Below are positions 35,834-45,158 of a DNA stretch of 64,000 nt, piece by piece. The translations under genes and the position numbers were made by a program. Each line of letters starts with the position of its first letter. Position 1 is the stretch's first letter. The notes under the pieces are model-generated. The model was not told where the DNA came from, searched no databases, and saw only the letters and a list, made by a program, of their open reading frames with translations. Source of the stretch: CAVYUC01 sp963783085 (lineage in GTDB: Bacteria; Bacteroidota; Bacteroidia; Bacteroidales; Prolixibacteraceae); assembly GCA_963783085.1 (NCBI GenBank), contig CAWAMJ010000020.1, positions 868,001 to 932,000 of the forward strand. The letters are read 5' to 3'.

Positions 35834-36256
35834 TCAGAAAATGGTAACAAAGGCTGAATCGCGGCCGGTATAGAAACGCAACGCTTTCAGTTGGGAAGCT
35901 TCCACTGTAACGGTTGCTTCGATGATGCAATATGCTTCGCCTGCATTTTTCCCTGTGGCAACACCATTTTCCTGCACCGTAAACACCGTGGTGTCGGAAG
36001 ACCACCATCGCGAATCAACATCAAGATCATCGAAATACAAGGTATCTCCTGCGGTTGTAAGAGCATACGCTGAAAAATCCTCCTGTTCCCCAACAGCCAT
36101 AGAGGCATCTTCGGGAGTAATCGCTATTTTTTCTATTTCCATACCATTTGTGTCGCTGTCGTCGTCTTTATTGCAACTGCTCAGCGCCACCACCCCTGCA
36201 AAAACAAATGCCGTAATTTTCAGGGCCCGCTGCATACTGTTGAATCTCTTTTTCAT
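35834..36256 (-). CDS. Ig-like (BIG2-type) lipoprotein
   Basis: 140 aa. The signal peptide has the lipobox LSSC (Cys about 28) followed by an Asp-rich linker, typical of Bacteroidota surface lipoproteins. The rest is one BIG2-like sandwich: KIAITPEDASMAVGEQEDF, WWSSDTTVFTV, NGVATGKNAGEAYCIIEATV. Probably a small surface or periplasmic binding module; partner unknown. A truncated duplicate lies just downstream. Confidence 0.75.
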   Translation of the reverse strand: MKKRFNSMQRALKITAFVFAGVVALSSCNKDDDSDTNGMEIEKIAITPEDASMAVGEQEDFSAYALTTAGDTLYFDDLDVDSRWWSSDTTVFTVQENGVATGKNAGEAYCIIEATVTVEASQLKALRFYTGRDSAFVTIF

Positions 36257-36407
36257 AACACATCTGTTTTGGATTTTACATCTTTCCTCATCAATACTAA
36301 CTAATTGGAGTAGATATGGTTCATTTCAATTTCACTCCATCAGCATGGTTGCAATCCTCCAGCCAGTCAATGCGGCAGAAGGATAAGAATTTCGAACTTA
36401 AAACGGT

Positions 36408-37478
36408 TTAGTCGTGGGGACGTTGAGGCAATTCAAAATAAAAATTCGAACCCTTATTCATTTCGCTTTTTACGTCAATCTGACCCTGGTGTTCAACAAT
36501 AATTTTTTTTGCAATTGCCAAACCCAAACCCGTACTTGTTTCGCCGGCAGTAGGTTTTGTGCTTGTTTTCTGAAAGTATCCGAATAATACAGCTTGTTCT
36601 TCTTTGGGAATTCCTCTGCCTTTATCTATTACCTCAGTTTTAATCCTGTTGTTTTTCGAAACAGTAACTTTAACTAAAACCTCGCTTTTTGGATAGGAAA
36701 ATTTAACGGCATTGGTAATTAAATTATTGAGCACTTCGTTTAAATAATGATCATCGAAATGGATAAAAAGTTCTTTTTCAGATGATTCGAATTTTATGTC
36801 AATCTCTTTTTTATCAGCCAGTATCTGGTTTAAAACTATGTTGTTTTTTATGAATTCAATATAATCCTGTTTTTTTAGCGAAAGTTCAATCGTCCCTGAT
36901 TCAATTTTAGAAATATCCAGAAGCCTTTCAAGCAGTTCCAGGGAATTGCTGCTTGTTATTTTTATATAATTAACAATATTGGTGGTATTTGGATCCATCT
37001 TTTCGGAATACCCCGATAACAATAAATCAGAAAAAGAAAATATAGTGCCAATCGGATTTCTTAAATCGTGGGCTGCTATACCAATAAATCTGTTTTTTTC
37101 ATCATTTAAATGCTGAAGTTCAATATTTGTTTCAGATAATTTTAGTTGCTTTTTTTTAAGGTTTAAAGCAAGGTAACCAACCAGTAAGAAAATGAAAAAC
37201 CGAACAAAGGCATTCCAAAAAGCAAAATATTCATTCGTGTAATTTTTTATGTAATATTCAGCCATAAACCAAACAACGGAAGCAAATACTGCATATACTA
37301 CCAGATGCGTTTTGGTTGTTTTTGCATGAATGGCAACTATTAAAATGGGTATTAAATAGAATATCGAGAAGGATAATTCATCTCCGGAAATATAATCCAG
37401 GAAACCGATGAATATAATCAGCAGAAAAGACAGGAACGGGATATATTTTGTGGTTTTTAACCTGATATTATCTGGCAT
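36408..37478 (-). CDS. membrane sensor histidine kinase
   Basis: 356 aa. Four hydrophobic segments in residues 10-115 form the sensor, then a short coiled coil, HisKA with IGIAAHDLRNPIGTIFSFSD (His near 153) and HATPase with NLITNAVKFSYP (N), DKGRGIP (G1) and TGLGLAIAKKI (G2). All catalytic boxes are intact. No response regulator gene is adjacent. Unrelated in the sensor to the kinase at 18217. Confidence 0.9.
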   Translation of the reverse strand: MPDNIRLKTTKYIPFLSFLLIIFIGFLDYISGDELSFSIFYLIPILIVAIHAKTTKTHLVVYAVFASVVWFMAEYYIKNYTNEYFAFWNAFVRFFIFLLVGYLALNLKKKQLKLSETNIELQHLNDEKNRFIGIAAHDLRNPIGTIFSFSDLLLSGYSEKMDPNTTNIVNYIKITSSNSLELLERLLDISKIESGTIELSLKKQDYIEFIKNNIVLNQILADKKEIDIKFESSEKELFIHFDDHYLNEVLNNLITNAVKFSYPKSEVLVKVTVSKNNRIKTEVIDKGRGIPKEEQAVLFGYFQKTSTKPTAGETSTGLGLAIAKKIIVEHQGQIDVKSEMNKGSNFYFELPQRPHD

Positions 37479-37672
37479 AACGTTAAAAAATAATGCAGTA
37501 AATATTTATAAGAAGCTTATAATTAATTACTGTTATTAACGCAACTTGCTGAAATTAAATTGCACAGCAGATTATCATTTTCATCCCGGATAAAAAAGTC
37601 ACGGGAAAATCGGATGCAGATAAGCCGGAATTTTTTTAAATTCGCTGCGGTAAATGCAGAATTTTTAATTCG

Positions 37673-38785
37673 ATGTTTCATTTTTATCTCACCCTTGCAT
37701 ATATAGTCCCGCAGATTTATGTTTTTTTCCGCATAAAACATTTGTTTATAAGCAGAGGTTACAAGCTTTGGTATACATTAATTTATTTGCTTTTGGCTTC
37801 TGTATATCCGTTGGCGGAGAACGTTTTTGAACACAGGGAGATTTTTCCGGCACAATTTTTTACTGCAGCGGGCGGCTATCTGTTACCTTTCTTTCTGTAT
37901 ATTTTTCTTTCTGTGCTTCTTTTTGATTTGTTTTTGCTGCTCAACATGTTTTTCGGAATAGTTTCCAAGGCATTGAGAAAAAGTTTTTCATTTCGTTTTT
38001 ACACGCTTTCTTTTATAATTTTTTTATCGGTTGCAACAGTCGTTGGCGGGGCCATTAACTTAAATACCATGCGTATTTCGCGGTACCGGGTTGCCATTCC
38101 GAAAAAAAGTTCGCAAATAACACATTTAAGGGTGGTTTTTGTTGCTGATTTTCACATTCAGCAAAGCACAAATCCGCATTATGTTGAGCGGTTTGTCCGT
38201 AAAGTGAATGCGCTGAAGCCGGATATTATGCTCTATGGCGGCGACATTGTTGAAGGCGATGCTGAAAATGAAACTTCAGATGCTATTGAATCGGCGTTAA
38301 GGAAAATACAAACAACCTATGGCGCTTACGGAGTACTTGGAAATCATGAGTTTTATGGCAGACAGGAAAAGGGAACTTTTTTTGACAAGGCGCAAATTTT
38401 TTTACTTCGTGATACCGTCTTAAAAATCGGCGATGCGTTTTACCTTGCGGGCAGGTATGATCAACATTTCAGGCAAAGGAAATCCGTCAGCGAAATTTTA
38501 CAAAACCGGCCGCTTGATTTACCCGTCATTTTGTTGGACCATCGTCCCACCCGGTTCGCGGAAGTTAGTCAAACGCCCGTTGATGTGCAGTTCTCTGGGC
38601 ATACGCACAACGGTCAGCTTTTTCCAATCAACTATATTATTCACCGGATGTACGAGCTTAGCTGGGGATACAAAAAAATAAACAACACGCATTTCTTTGT
38701 AACCAGTGGTCTGCGTTTGTGGGGGCCTCCTGTTAAAACCGCCGGGAAATCGGAAATAATGCTGGTTGATTTTCAATTCGAATGA
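37673..38785 (+). CDS. membrane-anchored metallophosphoesterase
   Basis: 370 aa. Four hydrophobic segments in the first ~135 residues, then a calcineurin-like phosphoesterase domain: VADFHIQQ, GGDIVEG, GVLGNHEFYG, ILLDHRPT, and SGHTHNGQLFP, with all metal ligands present. Proteins with this layout (YkuE/YaeI-like) are thought to act on phospholipid or UDP-lipid substrates at the membrane surface. Divergent from the kinase at 36408; the shared upstream region is only ~190 bp. Confidence 0.9.
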   Translation: MFHFYLTLAYIVPQIYVFFRIKHLFISRGYKLWYTLIYLLLASVYPLAENVFEHREIFPAQFFTAAGGYLLPFFLYIFLSVLLFDLFLLLNMFFGIVSKALRKSFSFRFYTLSFIIFLSVATVVGGAINLNTMRISRYRVAIPKKSSQITHLRVVFVADFHIQQSTNPHYVERFVRKVNALKPDIMLYGGDIVEGDAENETSDAIESALRKIQTTYGAYGVLGNHEFYGRQEKGTFFDKAQIFLLRDTVLKIGDAFYLAGRYDQHFRQRKSVSEILQNRPLDLPVILLDHRPTRFAEVSQTPVDVQFSGHTHNGQLFPINYIIHRMYELSWGYKKINNTHFFVTSGLRLWGPPVKTAGKSEIMLVDFQFE

Positions 38786-38793
38786 TTTAGGTT

Positions 38794-39014
38794 ATTGAAC
38801 CAGGCACTTAATTTATGCACAAAAAACATTGCAGAATGGGTTGACGTGTTATCTCATTTTCCTGGTCCATTCACTGAAAGTACGCGGCAATAAAAACGCA
38901 TCAATTAAAGTAGTGTGGTGTTTGCATTGCCGCCTGCTTTAGCTGACGGATTGAATAAGCTGCTATTGTATTGAGCTTTAGCCGCATTGTAATTTTTTAA
39001 GTGCCTGATTCAAT
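38794..39014. repeat. 221-bp element bounded by 18-bp inverted repeats
   Basis: ATTGAACCAGGCACTTAA at 38794-38811 and its complement, with one mismatch, at 38997-39014. The interior has no open frame. It may be a MITE-like non-autonomous element or a long-range stem. No clear target duplication was seen. Confidence 0.55.
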
Positions 39015-39029
39015 TTATCACCACTGTCA

Positions 39030-39281
39030 TTAATAATAGCCTTCGTACAAGAATTCACCGCCGGTTACTTCATATTCTTCCTCACTGCTTTGGCTGGCAG
39101 CTACAAAATGGAATTCTGCTTTAATTGTGTTTTTTTCCAAATCGTGCTCCGTAATCGTCAGCTCTCCCGATTGTGAAAAATGTGTGGCAACAGTTTCTCC
39201 GGGCTGGTAAACCACGGCCGTATAATCGCCATTGGCCGAAAGCGGATAAGTATTCCCCTCAGCCACATCGTCGTTCCTCAC
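39030..39281 (-). pseudogene. lipoprotein C-terminal fragment cut by repeat array
   Basis: 83 residues; the beta-rich SQSGELTITEHDLEKNTIKA and VTGGEFLYEG end is like the C-terminus of small Bacteroidota lipoproteins (DUF6252-like, uncertain). It lacks a signal peptide and domain start, because the upstream sequence (39276 onward) is the repeat array. The apparent ATG lies in the array border, so this is a remnant. Confidence 0.55.
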
Positions 39282-39948
39282 CCTGCCGTCGCGGGCGACG
39301 TCTGTCCCTCTCCGTCTGGCGAGGGACTAAGTGCGGTATCATTCCTACGTAAGGGGTAAATTTTCTGGCATCTGATTTTAAAACCAAACGTCAGCCAATT
39401 CAGGGATTCTTCGTCCCTCTCCGCCATGGAGAGGGAAAGCCGCAGCATGCTGCGGCAGGGAGAGGCGCTTCGGTAGGGAGAGAGAGTTGTTGCGACCTGG
39501 AGAGACTTTCCCCCTCACCCTGCCGTCGCGGGCGACGTCTGTCCCTCTCCGTCCGGCGAGGGACTAAGTGCGGTATTGTTCCTACGTAAGTGGTAAATTT
39601 CCTGGCATCTGATTTTAAAAGCCAAGCGTCAGCCAATTCAGGAATTCTTCGTCCCTCTCCGTTGTGGAGAGGGAAAGCCGCAGCATGCTTCGGCAGGGAG
39701 AGGCGCTTCGGCAGGGAGAGGCGAAATTTGTTGCGACCTGGAGAGACTTTTTCCCTCACCCTGCCGTCGCAGGCGACGTCTGTCCCTCGCCGTTCGGCGA
39801 GGGACCAAGTGCGGTATCATTTCCAGGGGAGTGGTAAATTTTTTGGCATCTGATTTTAAAAACTAAACGTCAGCCGATTCAGGGATTCTTCGTCCCTCTC
39901 CGCCTTGGAGAGGGAAAGCCGCAGCATGCTGTGGCGGGGAGAGGCGAA
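39276..39948. repeat. three direct copies of a ~240-bp palindrome-rich repeat (left array)
   Basis: Units start with CCTCACCCTGCCGTCG at 39276, 39513 and 39754 (periods 237 and 241). Each unit carries CGTCGC-GG-GCGACG, CCCTC..GAGGG (in copy 3 CCCTCGCCG/CGGCGAGGG), CTGATTTTAAAA, the hairpin CCCTCTCC..GGAGAGGG, and the 16-nt palindrome CCGCAGCATGCTGCGG. The third copy ends after GAGAGGCGAAA. Open frames in the array are fortuitous. Confidence 0.9.
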
Positions 39949-39977
39949 AAGCAAAGGTGTCGTTTGCTCAATGAGTT

Positions 39978-40370
39978 CTATAAATAATTTTCGGCGATAA
40001 ATTTTTCAATTTTTTTTAATATCACAAATACATCGCTTAAGATTTCCTCATTGGTAAATCGAATTACTTTCAGGCCGTGACCTTCCAAATCTGCAGTGCG
40101 TTCGCAGTCGTACTTTTTTTGTTCCGCCCGTTTATGAATTTCTCCATCAACTTCGATTACCAGCTTTTTTTCAATGCAGATAAAATCAACAATATACCTG
40201 TCGATGGGATGCTGGCGCCTGAATTTTAAACCTTTAAATTTTCTGTTGCGCAAACGATCCCAAAGTATTTTTTCGGCAGGAGTCAACCTTTGTCTGAGCT
40301 TTCGTGCTTTTTTGAACGTAATGGGCGCTGCATTAAACAGTACACTTGGCGTATAATTTTTTTGTTGCAT
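39978..40370 (-). CDS. DUF559 (Vsr/PD-(D/E)XK-like) nuclease-domain protein
   Basis: 130 aa. RLTPAEKILWDRLRNRKFK, KFRRQHPIDRYIVDFICIEK and LVIEVDGEIHKR carry the family's D...E-x-D pattern, then HGLKVIRFTNEEIL. Intact. It sits exactly between two three-copy arrays of the same ~240-bp direct repeat, on the minus strand. The family's role is unproven; the setting suggests a link with the repeats. Confidence 0.9.
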   Translation of the reverse strand: MQQKNYTPSVLFNAAPITFKKARKLRQRLTPAEKILWDRLRNRKFKGLKFRRQHPIDRYIVDFICIEKKLVIEVDGEIHKRAEQKKYDCERTADLEGHGLKVIRFTNEEILSDVFVILKKIEKFIAENYL

Positions 40371-40534
40371 GGATCAGTTGTTTTTGTTGATGAATTTTTC
40401 CGATCACGATATTCGTCAGATGATATTTTTCCAAATTTAGAAAAAAGCAGAAGAAAAACCGACTAATTTTAAGTGAGTTAGCAATTCCGCGGATTTTCCA
40501 GTTGTTGATGAGACTGAATGCTGCATATATTTCC
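40371..40534. other. spacer upstream of the DUF559 gene
   Basis: AT-rich, no gene and no repeat unit. It should hold the promoter of the minus-strand DUF559 gene; no exact TAnnTTTG was found. Confidence 0.4.
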
Positions 40535-41218
40535 CCTCACCCTGCCGTCGCGGGCGACGTCTGTCCCTCTCCATTCGGCGAGGGACCAGGTGCGGCATTG
40601 TTCCCAGGGAAGGGGTAATTTTTCGGGCATCTGATTTTAAAAACTAAACGTCAGCCAATTCAGGAATTCTTCGTCCCTCTCCACGGTGGAGAGGGAAAGC
40701 CGCAGCATGCTGGGGCAGGGAGAGGCGCTTCGGCAGGGAGAGGCGAAGGTTGCTGCGACAGGAAGAGAATTGGGAGACTTTTCCCCTCACCCTGCCGTCG
40801 CGGGCGACGTCTGTCCCTCTCCATTCGGCGAGGGACCAGGTGCGGCATTGTTCCCAGGGAAGGGGTAAATTTTCGGGCATCTGATTTTAAATATTAAACG
40901 TCAGTTAATTCAGGAATTCTTCGTCCCTCTCCGCCATGGAGAGGGAAAGCCGCAGCATGCTGTGGCAGGGAGAGGCGCTTCGGTAGGTAGAGGTGAAATT
41001 TGTTGCGACCTGGAGAGACTTTTCCCCTCACCCTGCCGTCGCGGGCGACGTCTGTCCCTCTCCGTCCGGCGAGGGACCAGGTGCGGTATCGTTCCTACGT
41101 AAGGGGTAAATTTTCGGGCATCTGATTTTAAAAGCCAAACGTCAGCCAATTCAGGAATTCTTCGTCCCTCTCCGTTGTGGAGAGGGAAAGCCGCAGCATG
41201 CTGCGGCAGGGAGAGGCG
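40535..41218. repeat. three direct copies of the ~240-bp repeat (right array)
   Basis: Units start with CCTCACCCTGCCGTCG at 40535, 40785 and 41026 (periods 250 and 241), in the same orientation as the left array, with the same internal hairpins; CCGCAGCATGCTGCGG is perfect in the last copy. The array ends at GAGAGGCGAGAG. The 130 bp up to the peroxidase gene hold no gene. Confidence 0.9.
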
Positions 41219-41349
41219 AGAGTTGACATATCGCAATTGCAGATATGCATTAAAACACCTGATTTTTAAGTAAATTATGATGCGCTTTTACATTCGGATT
41301 GAAAAACCCATTTTAACCATTTTTATTACATAATCTAAAAATTACCATC

Positions 41350-42639
41350 ATGAAAAAAATTACAAAATTAATGTTCATTGTTTGCATCTTTCTTTTAGGA
41401 GGATTGATGTATTCATGCACCGATGACTTAGTTCAGGAAGAAGTTGGGTCACCTGCATTGAAAAAAGCAAAAGTTTCAGTAAATCTGACAGCGATAGAAC
41501 AGTTGGGGAAGGAACTCTTTTTCGACAAAATTTCTGATCCGGGAAGTATGTCTTGCGCCAGTTGCCATGCTCCGGAAGTTGGCTTTACCGGGCCTAATCC
41601 AGGTATTAACCATAAAGGTTCAGTGTACCGGGGAGCTGATCCACACCGGTTTGGCAACCGAAAGCCACCGAGTGCGGCCTATGCTACATTCAGTCCGGTT
41701 TTTCACTACGACAGCGATGAAGGTGTATTTGTAGGAGGAAACTTCTGGGATGGCAGAGCAACTGGCAGACATTATGCTGGGAACGATGATGTTAAATCGC
41801 GAAACGGATTGCCTTCGGCAGAGCAGGCTTTGGGTCCGTTCACGAATCCGGTGGAACAGAATAATCCATCGAAAGAAGCCGTTCTGATGAAAATTGCAGG
41901 ATCCAAATATGCAGGCCTTTGGGAAGAAGTTTGGGATGAACCTGTAAATTATACAACTGAAATTGCCAGAGATTACGACCGTGTCGGACTTTCCATTGCC
42001 GCCTATGAAGCTTCCTCTGAAGTGAATTCTTTTTCTTCGAAATATGATGCTTTTTTGGCAGGAAAAGCAGAACTTACGGCTCAGGAAAAACTGGGACTGC
42101 GATTATTTCAGGGAAAAGGAAAATGTTCGGCATGTCACCCAAGTAAAGGCAAACATGCCCTTTTTACCGATTTTACATTCGATAACCTCGGTGTACCGAG
42201 AAACCCTGACAATCCGTTCTATGATATGGATAAAGTCTATCTGGATGATGGTACCGCAATAAATCCGGACGGTGACGCCTGGGTAGATTATGGACTGGGT
42301 GGATTCCTTGCTACTCTTGGAGAGTCTAACCCTAGATGGGCGGCAATGGCTCGCGCCAATGCAGGAAAACACAAAGTCCCAACCTTACGCAATGTGGGCA
42401 AAAAACCCGGGAATGGATTTATAAAAGCCTACACACATAACGGTGTGTTTAAATCGTTAAAAGAAGTGGTTCATTTTTATAACACGCGCGATGTGACGGG
42501 ATTTAACTGGCCGGAACCTGAAGTATCACAAAATATTAATAAAGATGAATTGGGAAATTTACGTTTAACCGGCGAACAAGAAGATGCCATAGTTGCCTTT
42601 ATGATGACATTGTCGGACGGGTATATGAAAACCAGGTAA
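41350..42639 (+). CDS. di-haem cytochrome c peroxidase (CcpA/MauG family) lipoprotein
   Basis: 429 aa. Lipobox signal (MYSC, Cys about 24). Two CxxCH haem sites: CASCHAPEVGFTG near residue 62 and CSACHPSKG near 260, with HKVPTLRNVGKKPGNGFIKAYTHNG typical of the family. It reduces H2O2 or oxidises a partner protein in the periplasm. A candidate terminator follows. The start at 41350 gives a normal signal peptide. Confidence 0.95.
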   Translation: MKKITKLMFIVCIFLLGGLMYSCTDDLVQEEVGSPALKKAKVSVNLTAIEQLGKELFFDKISDPGSMSCASCHAPEVGFTGPNPGINHKGSVYRGADPHRFGNRKPPSAAYATFSPVFHYDSDEGVFVGGNFWDGRATGRHYAGNDDVKSRNGLPSAEQALGPFTNPVEQNNPSKEAVLMKIAGSKYAGLWEEVWDEPVNYTTEIARDYDRVGLSIAAYEASSEVNSFSSKYDAFLAGKAELTAQEKLGLRLFQGKGKCSACHPSKGKHALFTDFTFDNLGVPRNPDNPFYDMDKVYLDDGTAINPDGDAWVDYGLGGFLATLGESNPRWAAMARANAGKHKVPTLRNVGKKPGNGFIKAYTHNGVFKSLKEVVHFYNTRDVTGFNWPEPEVSQNINKDELGNLRLTGEQEDAIVAFMMTLSDGYMKTR

Positions 42640-42684
42640 ATCTATCAGGTGCAAGTAAATCAGCCGAACCGAGGCTGAAAAAAT

Positions 42685-42724
42685 AAGGATGGCTTTCGCC
42701 GATCGGTGAAAGCCATCCTTTTCC
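42685..42724 (+). terminator. terminator after the peroxidase gene
   Basis: AAGGATGGCTTTC / GAAAGCCATCCTT 13-bp stem with a 10-nt loop, followed by TTCC. 45 bp after the stop. Confidence 0.8.
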
Positions 42725-43024
42725 TATCTTTAACTAAAATGAATACCTGCATACATATCTAAAAAGAAATTTCCCGACTCCTGCCAGACGCAGGATGGGA
42801 TTTCGCTGATTTTCGCTGAAATATTTTAATAATCAGCGTTTATCTCCGAAATCAGCGGGAGGTTTTATACATTGAGGTAGACAAACGAATAATTATATTA
42901 ATTAATGCTGTTAGTCTAATCAACGTTGATTCATCAACATCCGTTTTCCGGCTGTTCCACCAGCAAAAAATTGGTTGTTGTTGATTCGTCAGCCGAAAAG
43001 AGCCTTACTGAGGGCTGTGTTCCG
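42725..43024. other. intergenic, no gene
   Basis: I see no gene. ATTTCGCTGATTTTCGCTGAAA and AATCAGCG words are repeated at about 42799-42860, a minor inverted/direct repeat. Confidence 0.5.
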
Positions 43025-43276
43025 TTATTTCGTGTTCTTTCCCTTCCCTTTGTCTTTAAAATACCGCTCCGATTTTCCCCACAGTTTTCCGGCTTTACGG
43101 AAAATGTTTTTGGTGACTTTTTCCATGGATTTGTCGGCTTTTTTGTATGCATCGCTTTCATGGATTTTTTCAGAAGTCTCATCCATAAAATCTTCGGCTT
43201 TCTCAATCCACTGGTCTGCTTTATCCCGGATATGTTCCTTTTTCTTTTCCGGTTTCCTGTTGTTATCCTGTTCCAT
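43025..43276 (-). CDS. small charged helical protein
   Basis: 83 aa from the ATG at 43276, chosen because an exact TAnnTTTG element lies at 43311-43318; the upstream ATG at 43309 would fall at the transcript's first bases. Almost wholly Lys/Glu/Asp with regular hydrophobic spacing (IRDKADQWIEKAEDFMDETS, KKADKSMEKVTKN), like YtxH- or stress-related helical proteins. Function unknown. Confidence 0.6.
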   Translation of the reverse strand: MEQDNNRKPEKKKEHIRDKADQWIEKAEDFMDETSEKIHESDAYKKADKSMEKVTKNIFRKAGKLWGKSERYFKDKGKGKNTK

Positions 43277-43310
43277 AATGCAGTTTTTAATTAATTTTTC
43301 CAATTTCATT

Positions 43311-43318
43311 CAAATGTA
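43311..43318 (-). promoter_or_regulatory. -7 element for the small helical protein
   Basis: Minus strand reads TACATTTG, an exact TAnnTTTG match, 34 nt upstream of the ATG at 43276. Confidence 0.5.
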
Positions 43319-43518
43319 ATCAATGCCTGACGGTTTATGCTTTTTTACCTGCATAGTTTCAGCATTAAAAGGTTTTTATCTTCGCATAACTTCAATTTTT
43401 GCTGTTTTATGAGATGGATAACAGGGCGTCACCCTCACCGCAACCATAAACATTAAGCGATCCCTGAAATTCCCGTATATTTACAAAGGCTATTGAACGA
43501 TAAAACTAAAACAACGAA

Positions 43519-45102
43519 ATGAAACGAGTTAAAAACATCCTTCTTTTTGGAATCAGTTTGGCGCTTGCATCCTGCACGTCCTCCGGCAGTAGAAAAAGTA
43601 ACAACAATGAAAATGAATTGCCCCGGATTGCCATCTGCGGACTGGCCATCGAATCGAGCACCTTTTCCCCGGCGAAAAGTGGAATTGAAGCATTCCGCAC
43701 CCGCCGCGGTGACCCGGTATTTTCCTATTATCCGTTTCTGGCCAATGGCACGCCCGACCGGAAACGTGCAGAATGGATCCCAACCCTGCGCGGACATGCA
43801 ATTCCCGGCGGCATTGTTACCCGCGAAGCTTACGAATCGCTTGTGAACGAAACGCTTGATAGTCTCAAAGAGCATAAACCATACGACGGCATATTCTTCG
43901 ATATTCACGGTGCAATGAGTGTGGAAGGCCTTGATGATCCGGAAGGTGATTTTATTCTCCGCATTCGCGATGTCGTGGGAAAAGAGCCTGTTATTTCTAC
44001 TTCCATGGATTTGCATGGAAACGTGAGCTGGCGGCTGGCTGCCAATTCCGATTTGATAACCTGTTACCGGATGGCGCCACACGAAGATGCCATTGAATCG
44101 AAACAACGCGCGCTTGAAAACCTGCTCGACCGGCTGGAGAGTGGCGAAGGAAAACCGAAATACAAAGCATGGATCCCCGTGCCAATTTTACTGCCGGGAG
44201 AAAAAACAAGTACCCGCATTGAGCCTGGAAAAAGCTTGTATGCAACGGTGAAACCGGCAGCCGACCAGGAAGGTATTACCGATGCTGCCATTTGGATCGG
44301 TTATGCATGGGCTGATGAACCGCGGAATCATGGCGTGGTAATGGTAACAGGCGACGATAAACAGAAAGTGACCAGGACAGCGGAGGAACTGGCCAAGAGT
44401 TTCTGGGATGTGCGCAACGAATTTGAATTTGTAGCGCCCGTGGCTTCGCTCGAAGAGAGCCTCGACAAAGCCGTTGCCAGCAATAAAAGACCATTTATCA
44501 TCAGCGATATGGGTGATAATCCCACTGCGGGCGGGGCCGGGGATGTTTCGTGGACTTTGCAACAAATCCTCAAACGATCTGAATTTAAATCTCCGGATGG
44601 CCCAACTTTGATTTATGCCTCAATTCCGGGGCCCGGTTTTGTGGAAGAAGCAATGAAAGCGGGCGTTGGAGGCAAAGTGGACGCCACAGCCGGAGCCGAT
44701 GTTGACGATCGGTATGCGCCTCCGGTGCGGCTGAATGGAGTCGTTAAAGCCATCGAACAGGGAGATTCGAATGCCGAAACTGAGGTTGTCGTTCAGTTGG
44801 GCAGCGTGAAAGTGATTGTTACCAAAAAACGAAAACCCTACCATTACGAGAGGGATTTTACCCACCTGGGGCTGAACCCGCGGGAGGCGGATATCCTGGT
44901 GGTAAAAATTGGTTATCTCGTGCCCGAACTGTACAACATGCGCGGCGACTGGATAATGGCGCTCACTCCCGGAGGCGTGGATCAGGATTTGGAACGGCTT
45001 CCCTACAAACGGATAAAACGGCCCATGTTCCCGCTCGATAAAAACATGGCTGACCCCGATTTGACCGCCCGGCTGGTACCTTCATCGGATGAGGTTCAGT
45101 AA
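43519..45102 (+). CDS. M81 family metallopeptidase (MlrC/microcystinase C-like) lipoprotein
   Basis: 527 aa. Lipobox LASC (Cys about 19). The MlrC N-terminal domain follows: ICGLAIESSTFSPAKSGIE, FFDIHGAMSVEG and STSMDLHGNVSW (zinc ligands Asp/His), MAPHED; then an MlrC C-terminal domain with DNPTAGGAGDVSWTL. Homologues hydrolyse linearised microcystin peptides or other small peptides; the true substrate here is unknown. It stands alone. Confidence 0.9.
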   Translation: MKRVKNILLFGISLALASCTSSGSRKSNNNENELPRIAICGLAIESSTFSPAKSGIEAFRTRRGDPVFSYYPFLANGTPDRKRAEWIPTLRGHAIPGGIVTREAYESLVNETLDSLKEHKPYDGIFFDIHGAMSVEGLDDPEGDFILRIRDVVGKEPVISTSMDLHGNVSWRLAANSDLITCYRMAPHEDAIESKQRALENLLDRLESGEGKPKYKAWIPVPILLPGEKTSTRIEPGKSLYATVKPAADQEGITDAAIWIGYAWADEPRNHGVVMVTGDDKQKVTRTAEELAKSFWDVRNEFEFVAPVASLEESLDKAVASNKRPFIISDMGDNPTAGGAGDVSWTLQQILKRSEFKSPDGPTLIYASIPGPGFVEEAMKAGVGGKVDATAGADVDDRYAPPVRLNGVVKAIEQGDSNAETEVVVQLGSVKVIVTKKRKPYHYERDFTHLGLNPREADILVVKIGYLVPELYNMRGDWIMALTPGGVDQDLERLPYKRIKRPMFPLDKNMADPDLTARLVPSSDEVQ

Positions 45103-45158
45103 CGGATTAAAATTAACGGGTGCTTTGCAGAACAAATAGTTTGAAAAAAACAACCTCC

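Noticed and set aside
39276..41218. possible CRISPR array
   Set aside because: Units are ~240 bp and contiguous with no short repeat/unique spacer pattern, and no cas genes are nearby.
39400..41236. several 60-130 codon frames on both strands in the palindromic arrays
   Set aside because: They follow the repeat units, have no starts of their own, and encode low-complexity Arg/Pro/Leu sequence.
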